Source: CAYTCZ01 sp964436315 (GTDB lineage: Bacteria > Actinomycetota > Thermoleophilia > Gaiellales > Gaiellaceae). From it: a DNA stretch of 8,960 nt. Both the position numbers and the translations under genes were made by a program. The stretch covers positions 1 through 8,960 of the forward strand of contig CAYTCZ010000144.1 in NCBI GenBank assembly GCA_964436315.1. Direction: 5' to 3'. Each line of letters begins with the position of its first letter. The stretch's first letter is position 1. Below are positions 5,231 through 8,960 of this stretch, in pieces. The notes beneath the pieces were generated by a model, which saw only the letters and a program-made list of their open reading frames with translations, ran no database searches and was not told the origin of the DNA.

Positions 5231-6139
5231 CTAGGCCGCCTCGGGTCGACCCATCTCCTGGGCGATCTCGGCGAGCTTCGCGATCCGCTTCTCCAGCGGC
5301 GGGTGCGTCATGAAGAGCTCGCCAACCGACTTCCGAACGCTCACGGGAACGATGAAGAAAGCGTTCATACCTTCGACCTCGCGGAGATCGCGCGCCGGAA
5401 TGCGGGTCATCTGATTCGAGATCTTTTGCAGCGCACTCATCAGATACTCGGGCGCACCAGTAATGACAGCCGCGCCACGATCGGCCGCGTACTCGCGATA
5501 CCGCGACAGAGTCAGGATCAGGACGTAGCTGATCACGTACGTCAGGATCGCCACGCCGATCATCACGACGAATGCGAGTGCTCCCGCGTTGTCGCGGCTC
5601 CCACGGAACATGCTGGAGTAGATGCCGAAGCGAACGATCATCGCTGCGACCATCGAGAAGAAGCTCGCGACGGTCATGATCAGCACGTCCCGGTGCTGGA
5701 TGTGAGCGAGCTCGTGCGCCATCACCCCTTCGACCTCTCGTGGATCGAGTCGCCGCCACAGTCCCTCGGTCACCGCGACTACGGCGTTCTTCGGGTTTCG
5801 TCCGGTCGCAAAAGCATTCGGTACGTCGCTGGGGATCACGGCCACCCGCGGCTTGGGAAGATCGGCCATCGCGCACAGGCGCTCGACCATGTCGTGGAGC
5901 TCGGGCGCCTGCTCTCGGGACACAACCTTCGCGCCTGAGGCCTTCAGAGCGAGCTTGTCCGACGTGAAGTACTGAAGGAGCGCAAGCGCTCCGATGATCA
6001 CGATCACGGCCGCGATCGAAAGGTTCAGAACCGAAAGCAGCACGACGAAGAAGACCACGTAGAGCAGTCCAAGCAGAAACGTGGTCAAGAACATGCGGGC
6101 CGAGAGGCCCCTGTCGCGCCCGAAGGCCTTCCGTTTCAT
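5231..6139 (-). CDS. htpX: HtpX-type membrane zinc metalloprotease (M48)
   Basis: A 302-residue HtpX homologue, a membrane-bound M48 endopeptidase that degrades misfolded membrane proteins with its active site facing the cytoplasm. Seen: two adjacent N-terminal membrane segments (about 17-39 and 41-57), conserved PNAFATG (107-113), and the zinc motif HELAH (142-146; His142, Glu143, His146). The third ligand is Glu216 in RYREYAAD, and two more hydrophobic segments lie at about 151-171 and 187-210. The C-terminal THPPLEKRI (278-286) is typical of the family. All catalytic residues are present and the length is normal. The ATG is followed by the basic start MKRK. It is the first gene of the htpX-pspAB unit. 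Its pairing with pspAB, with pspA-pspAA nearby, places it in the envelope-stress response. Confidence 0.95.
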   Translation of the reverse strand: MKRKAFGRDRGLSARMFLTTFLLGLLYVVFFVVLLSVLNLSIAAVIVIIGALALLQYFTSDKLALKASGAKVVSREQAPELHDMVERLCAMADLPKPRVAVIPSDVPNAFATGRNPKNAVVAVTEGLWRRLDPREVEGVMAHELAHIQHRDVLIMTVASFFSMVAAMIVRFGIYSSMFRGSRDNAGALAFVVMIGVAILTYVISYVLILTLSRYREYAADRGAAVITGAPEYLMSALQKISNQMTRIPARDLREVEGMNAFFIVPVSVRKSVGELFMTHPPLEKRIAKLAEIAQEMGRPEAA

Positions 6140-6176
6140 CTCAGCTCAATCTCGGTCGTTAGGAACGATTTCTTCG

Positions 6177-6182
6177 ATTGTA
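6177..6182 (-). promoter_or_regulatory. Possible -10 element of htpX-pspAB
   Basis: TACAAT on the minus strand matches TATAAT at five of six positions and lies 37 bases before the htpX ATG. It would give a leader of about 30 bases without a strong Shine-Dalgarno sequence. The 206-base divergent space to the cytochrome gene shows no clear operator or inverted repeat. Confidence 0.4.
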
Positions 6183-6330
6183 GCCGCCGGATTCTTGGAG
6201 ACCGTCCGTGTGTCTCGCTCTTCATCGCTGCCTAACACCCGAGCACAGGGACAACGAGGCGACGAGAAAACGCTCGCCCGAACTCCGTACCACAACTGCC
6301 GAGCTGGCTCGTCCAGACGCTGCGGCCGTG

Positions 6331-6336
6331 TAGACT
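6331..6336 (+). promoter_or_regulatory. -10 element of the cytochrome gene, leaderless arrangement
   Basis: TAGACT ends 9 bases before ATG 6346, and the bases between contain no Shine-Dalgarno sequence. The -35 region is not recognisable. Confidence 0.45.
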
Positions 6337-6345
6337 CGCGCCTCG

Positions 6346-6738
6346 ATGCGCCGGCTCATTCTCGTGCTTTCTGTCGCTTCCGTTGTGGGTATCGTCCCCT
6401 TCGTTACCGGCTGTGGCCCGGCCACCGACGAGACGCCGACTGCGGAAACGATTGTCGGCGACGTCACGGAGCCGGCTCCACCCGCGCTTCCCGAGGGAAA
6501 TCCTGAAGCTGGCCGGCAGGTCTTCCTCGACTCGGGCTGCGGCTCGTGTCACATCGTCGGAGACGCCGGCACCAACGGCACGGTCGGCCCTAACCTCGAC
6601 GAGTCGATGCCGTCGTTTGAGCTTACGGTCGATCGGGTAACGAACGGGCAGGGCGCGATGCCGGCTTTCGGCGATCAGCTCACCGAGGAGCAGATCGCAG
6701 ACGTCGCAACCTACGTCGTCGCCGCGACTCAAGGCTGA
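6346..6738 (+). CDS. Mono-haem c-type cytochrome, predicted lipoprotein
   Basis: A 130-residue class I cytochrome c that would carry electrons on the outer face of the membrane. Seen: a basic start (MRR), a hydrophobic stretch 4-20 and the lipobox VTGC with Cys23, so it is probably a lipid-anchored protein rather than a soluble one. A Pro/Thr/Glu-rich linker runs from about 24 to 52. The haem site is CGSCH (65-69; Cys65, Cys68, His69), the GPNLD turn is at 81-85, and the likely distal ligand is Met105 in GAMPAF. The last helix is TEEQIADVATYV (113-124). Size and order fit a small donor to a terminal oxidase, but no oxidase or other respiratory gene is in the window. Its TGA overlaps a CTG that may start the phosphatase gene downstream. 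Confidence 0.9.
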   Translation: MRRLILVLSVASVVGIVPFVTGCGPATDETPTAETIVGDVTEPAPPALPEGNPEAGRQVFLDSGCGSCHIVGDAGTNGTVGPNLDESMPSFELTVDRVTNGQGAMPAFGDQLTEEQIADVATYVVAATQG

Positions 6739-7562
6739 GCCCCCCCGCGGACATCCCATCTGATGTCGCAGCGATTGCCTGCGATTTCGATCGGACGCTC
6801 GTGTGGGAGGACAACGTCGTTCTCCCGCGCACGAAGGCGGCAATCTCCAAGGCACAGACATCCGGCATCCCCGTCGTCATTGCCACCGGGCGCATGTATC
6901 GATCGATCAGGCCATACGTAAACGACCTCGGGCTGGACCATCCCGTCATCTGCTACCAGGGTGCCGTCGTTGCTGACCCAACCACGGACGAGTTCCTTCT
7001 GCACGAGCCGATCGATCTCGAGCTCGCCCGTGAGGCGATCGCGGCGGTCGAGGCTCACGACTTCCCACTCAATTGCTACGTCGATGACGTCCTCTATGTC
7101 AGTGAGCTCTCATCCGAATCGGAGAGATACGCCGGCTTCCAACACCTCACCGTCCATCCAGTCGGCAATCTGCTGGACTGGCTCGAGAGCCCACCGACCA
7201 AACTCGTCGCGATCGGAGAGCCGAGCCTCGTCGACCAACTCGAGATCAGCATGAAGGCCCACTTCGGCAACCGCCTGTTCATTTCTAAGTCACTCCCCTA
7301 CTTCCTCGAGTTCGCGAGCCCGAACGTGTCCAAGGGATCAGGCCTCGCGTTCGTCGCGAAGCGGCTCGGCTTTCAGCTCGAGCGAACCATCGCGTTTGGA
7401 GACGGCGAGAACGACGTCGAACTCCTGGAGGCAGCCGGTTACGCAGTCGCCGTCGAGAACGCCCATCCGCGCGTCCGAGAGCTCGCCGACTTCGTCTGCG
7501 CACCCGCCTACGAGGAAGGAGTCGCGGCGGTTCTCGAAGGACTGCTAGCCGAGAGTCGGTAA
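6735..7562 (+). CDS. HAD-superfamily phosphatase, Cof type; probable non-ATG start
   Basis: A cytoplasmic HAD hydrolase of the Cof/C2B-cap group, which dephosphorylate sugar phosphates, nucleotides and cofactors such as FMN. Motif I is ACDFDRTL (6777-6800), motif II contains IATGR (about 6876-6890), motif III Lys lies in KGSGLAFVAK, and motif IV is GDGENDVELLEAAG. The cap lies between motifs II and III. The first ATG, GTG or TTG in frame is GTG 6801, but starting there removes the whole nucleophile motif. The frame is open upstream, and the best candidate is CTG 6735, which overlaps the cytochrome stop as CTGA and has AAGG directly before it. That gives 275 residues beginning MSPPADIPSDVAAIACDFD. 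ATC 6753 is a weaker option, and a sequencing error in the C run at 6741-6746 is another. Function is secure; the start is not. Arg replaces the common Gly in DxDGT. Confidence 0.85.
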   Translation: MSPPADIPSDVAAIACDFDRTLVWEDNVVLPRTKAAISKAQTSGIPVVIATGRMYRSIRPYVNDLGLDHPVICYQGAVVADPTTDEFLLHEPIDLELAREAIAAVEAHDFPLNCYVDDVLYVSELSSESERYAGFQHLTVHPVGNLLDWLESPPTKLVAIGEPSLVDQLEISMKAHFGNRLFISKSLPYFLEFASPNVSKGSGLAFVAKRLGFQLERTIAFGDGENDVELLEAAGYAVAVENAHPRVRELADFVCAPAYEEGVAAVLEGLLAESR

Positions 7563-7592
7563 GCAGTGCGAGTCTGTTTCCGGCTCCGACAC

Positions 7593-7598
7593 TAAACT
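7593..7598 (+). promoter_or_regulatory. -10 element of serS, leaderless arrangement
   Basis: TAAACT ends 8 bases before GTG 7607 with no Shine-Dalgarno sequence between, in the 44-base space after the phosphatase gene. serS can therefore be transcribed on its own. Confidence 0.45.
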
Positions 7599-7606
7599 CA
7601 TCTGCC

Positions 7607-8824
7607 GTGATCGACGTCAAGGCTGCACGCAACGATCCCGACTCGTGGCGCGAGGCGCTCGAACGCAAAGGAGCCGCTGCCGCCTTCGACGAGCTGATGG
7701 AGGCAGACCGGGCCTGGCTTGAGCTCGTACCGAAAGTCGACGAGCTTCGCTCCAGGACGAAGCTCAAAGGCAAGCCCGCGCCGGAGCAGATCGAGGAGCT
7801 CAAGGAGGTCAAGGTTGAACTCCAACGACTCGAGTCAGAGCTCGCGGAAGCGGAGCAACGCCGAAGCGAGCTTCTCGCGGAGGTACCGAATCCGCCCGAC
7901 CCGTCGGCGCCGACCGGTTTCGCCGAAGAGGACGCTGACGAGATCCGGCGTGTTGGTGAACAGCCGGACTTTGACTTCGAACCACGCGATCACCTCGAGC
8001 TCGGCGGAATCGACATGGAAGCCGGTGCGAAGGCATCGGGATCGCGGTTCGCGTATCGCACGGGGGACTTTGCCCTCGCGGAGCTCGCGCTCTATCGGTT
8101 TGCGCTCGACCGACTCGCGGCTAAGGGCTTCACGCCTGTCCTCCCTCCGGTCCTCGTGCGCGAAGACGCGATGTACGGAACGGGTTTCCTGCCGACTGAC
8201 GAGGTCAATATCTACCGGATCGAGCGCGACGATCTCTATCTCACAGGCACCTCCGAGGTGGCGCTCGCGGCGCTTCACATGGGTGAGATCCTGGGCGCGG
8301 AACAGCTTCCGCTCCGCTACGTCGGATTCTCGACGTGCTTTCGTCGAGAGGCCGGCGCGGCTGGTAAAGACACGCGGGGAATGTTTCGAGTCCACCAGTT
8401 CGACAAGGTGGAGATGTTCGTCTTTTGCCGACCCGATCAGTCCGCGGAGGAACACGACCGGCTGCTGGCAAACGAGGAACAGCTCGTTCAGGAACTCGGC
8501 CTCCCCTATCGCGTGATGAACATCGCCGCCGGAGACCTGGGTGCCTCGGCTGTCAAGAAGTACGATATCGAGGCGTGGTTTCCGTCTCAGCGACGCTACC
8601 GGGAGATCACGTCGACCTCGAACACGACTGACTACCAGGCTCGGCGCCTGGAAGTGCGTTTTCGTGGCAAACACGGTGCACAGGTCGCACACACCCTGAA
8701 CGGGACGGCCGTGACCGCGCGCGCGCTGCTCGCAATCATTGAAAACAACCAGACCGGGGACGGTACGGTCACGGTTCCGCCGGTGTTGCAGGACTTCGGC
8801 GCACCACCCACCATTACGGCTTAG
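7607..8824 (+). CDS. serS: Seryl-tRNA synthetase
   Basis: A 405-residue class II synthetase that charges tRNA-Ser (and tRNA-Sec where present) with serine. Seen: the N-terminal MIDVKAARNDPD and a long antiparallel coiled-coil arm (about 25-95) that in this family contacts the long variable arm of tRNA-Ser. Motif 1 is around FTPVLPPVLVREDAMYGTGF, serine-binding TGTSE follows, motif 2 is FRREAGAAGKDTRGMFRVHQ, and C-terminal motif 3 is NGTAVTARALLAIIENNQ. All are intact. It is somewhat shorter than the usual 420-430 residues, the difference lying in the turn of the coiled-coil arm (RSRTKLKGKPAPEQIEELK). The start is GTG, supported by the family-typical first residues. A tRNA-Ser gene begins 30 bases after its stop. 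Confidence 0.96.
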   Translation: MIDVKAARNDPDSWREALERKGAAAAFDELMEADRAWLELVPKVDELRSRTKLKGKPAPEQIEELKEVKVELQRLESELAEAEQRRSELLAEVPNPPDPSAPTGFAEEDADEIRRVGEQPDFDFEPRDHLELGGIDMEAGAKASGSRFAYRTGDFALAELALYRFALDRLAAKGFTPVLPPVLVREDAMYGTGFLPTDEVNIYRIERDDLYLTGTSEVALAALHMGEILGAEQLPLRYVGFSTCFRREAGAAGKDTRGMFRVHQFDKVEMFVFCRPDQSAEEHDRLLANEEQLVQELGLPYRVMNIAAGDLGASAVKKYDIEAWFPSQRRYREITSTSNTTDYQARRLEVRFRGKHGAQVAHTLNGTAVTARALLAIIENNQTGDGTVTVPPVLQDFGAPPTITA

Positions 8825-8838
8825 GCCACTGCGACGAC

Positions 8839-8844
8839 TACACT
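8839..8844 (+). promoter_or_regulatory. -10 element of the tRNA-Ser promoter
   Basis: TACACT ends 10 bases before the mature tRNA 5' end, inside the 30-base space after serS. Its distance resembles that of the tRNA-Ala promoter. The tRNA could also be processed from serS read-through. Confidence 0.45.
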
Positions 8845-8854
8845 CTCCCCGCTC

Positions 8855-8942
8855 GGCGGGGTGGCTGAGCGGTCGAAAGCGACGGTCTTGAAAACCGTTA
8901 GGCGTGAAGAGCGTCTCGTGGGTTCGAATCCCACCCCCGCCG
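8855..8942 (+). tRNA. tRNA-Ser (anticodon UGA)
   Basis: An 88-base class II tRNA. Acceptor stem GGCGGGG/CCCCGCC with discriminator G, anticodon stem ACGGT/ACCGT around loop CTTGAAA (anticodon UGA), and T arm GTGGG-TTCGAAT-CCCAC. The 19-base variable region includes an AGGCG/CGTCT stem. The long variable arm and G discriminator are serine identity elements. CTC follows, so CCA is not encoded. It lies directly downstream of serS. The last 18 bases of the window hold nothing recognisable. Confidence 0.95.
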
Positions 8943-8960
8943 CTCAACCATGCGGGATTC

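Noticed and set aside
5030..5938. A 302-codon plus-strand frame opposite htpX and pspAB
   Set aside because: It is antisense to two well-supported genes, rich in Arg and His, and without motifs.
7835..8947. A 370-codon minus-strand frame opposite serS
   Set aside because: It lies antisense to a fully intact serS and has no recognisable domain. Long antisense frames are expected in GC-rich coding DNA.

Overview
The window is GC-rich and tightly packed. It uses GTG starts freely, has several 4-base stop/start overlaps, and carries tRNAs without an encoded CCA. It also carries the PspA-associated families PspAA and PspAB together with an HtpX-type protease. This points to a high-GC actinobacterial lineage, and I would guess Thermoleophilia-like. 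The guess rests on gene families and style, not on a marker-gene placement. A run of exactly 100 Ns (4159-4258) between two copies of the same short tandem repeat shows that this is a scaffolded, probably metagenomic, draft assembly.

Layout: (1) 1-323: a short direct repeat at the left edge that may be the end of an insertion sequence, then tRNA-Ala(CGC) on the minus strand with its own promoter. (2) 324-2146: two overlapping plus-strand genes for compact zinc-type medium-chain dehydrogenases. The first keeps the catalytic Cys; the second has Asp there. (3) 2230-3251: pspA and pspAA, overlapping by 4 bases. (4) 3261-4016: a minus-strand metallo-beta-lactamase-fold hydrolase that converges on pspAA. 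(5) 4017-4599: a gene-free stretch holding the tandem repeat, the gap and a strong hairpin. (6) 4600-6139: pspAB and htpX, both minus strand, with htpX upstream. (7) 6346-7562: a mono-haem c-type cytochrome with a lipoprotein signal, followed by a HAD/Cof-type phosphatase whose catalytic motif I lies upstream of any ATG, GTG or TTG. (8) 7607-8942: serS followed directly by tRNA-Ser(UGA).

The clearest biological system is an actinobacterial phage-shock / envelope-stress module split into two convergent halves. One half is pspA-pspAA (a coiled-coil membrane-remodelling scaffold and its small partner). The other is htpX-pspAB (a membrane metalloprotease and its small partner). They flank an MBL hydrolase and the repeat region. 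The cytochrome is also membrane-linked but shows no direct tie to this module. serS with tRNA-Ser is a self-contained translation unit.

A second pattern concerns gene starts. At least four genes have a TANNNT hexamer only 6-9 bases before the start codon and no good Shine-Dalgarno sequence, which is what leaderless mRNAs look like. pspA differs, with a strong AAGGAGG ribosome-binding site. No complete mobile element, CRISPR array or defence system is visible.
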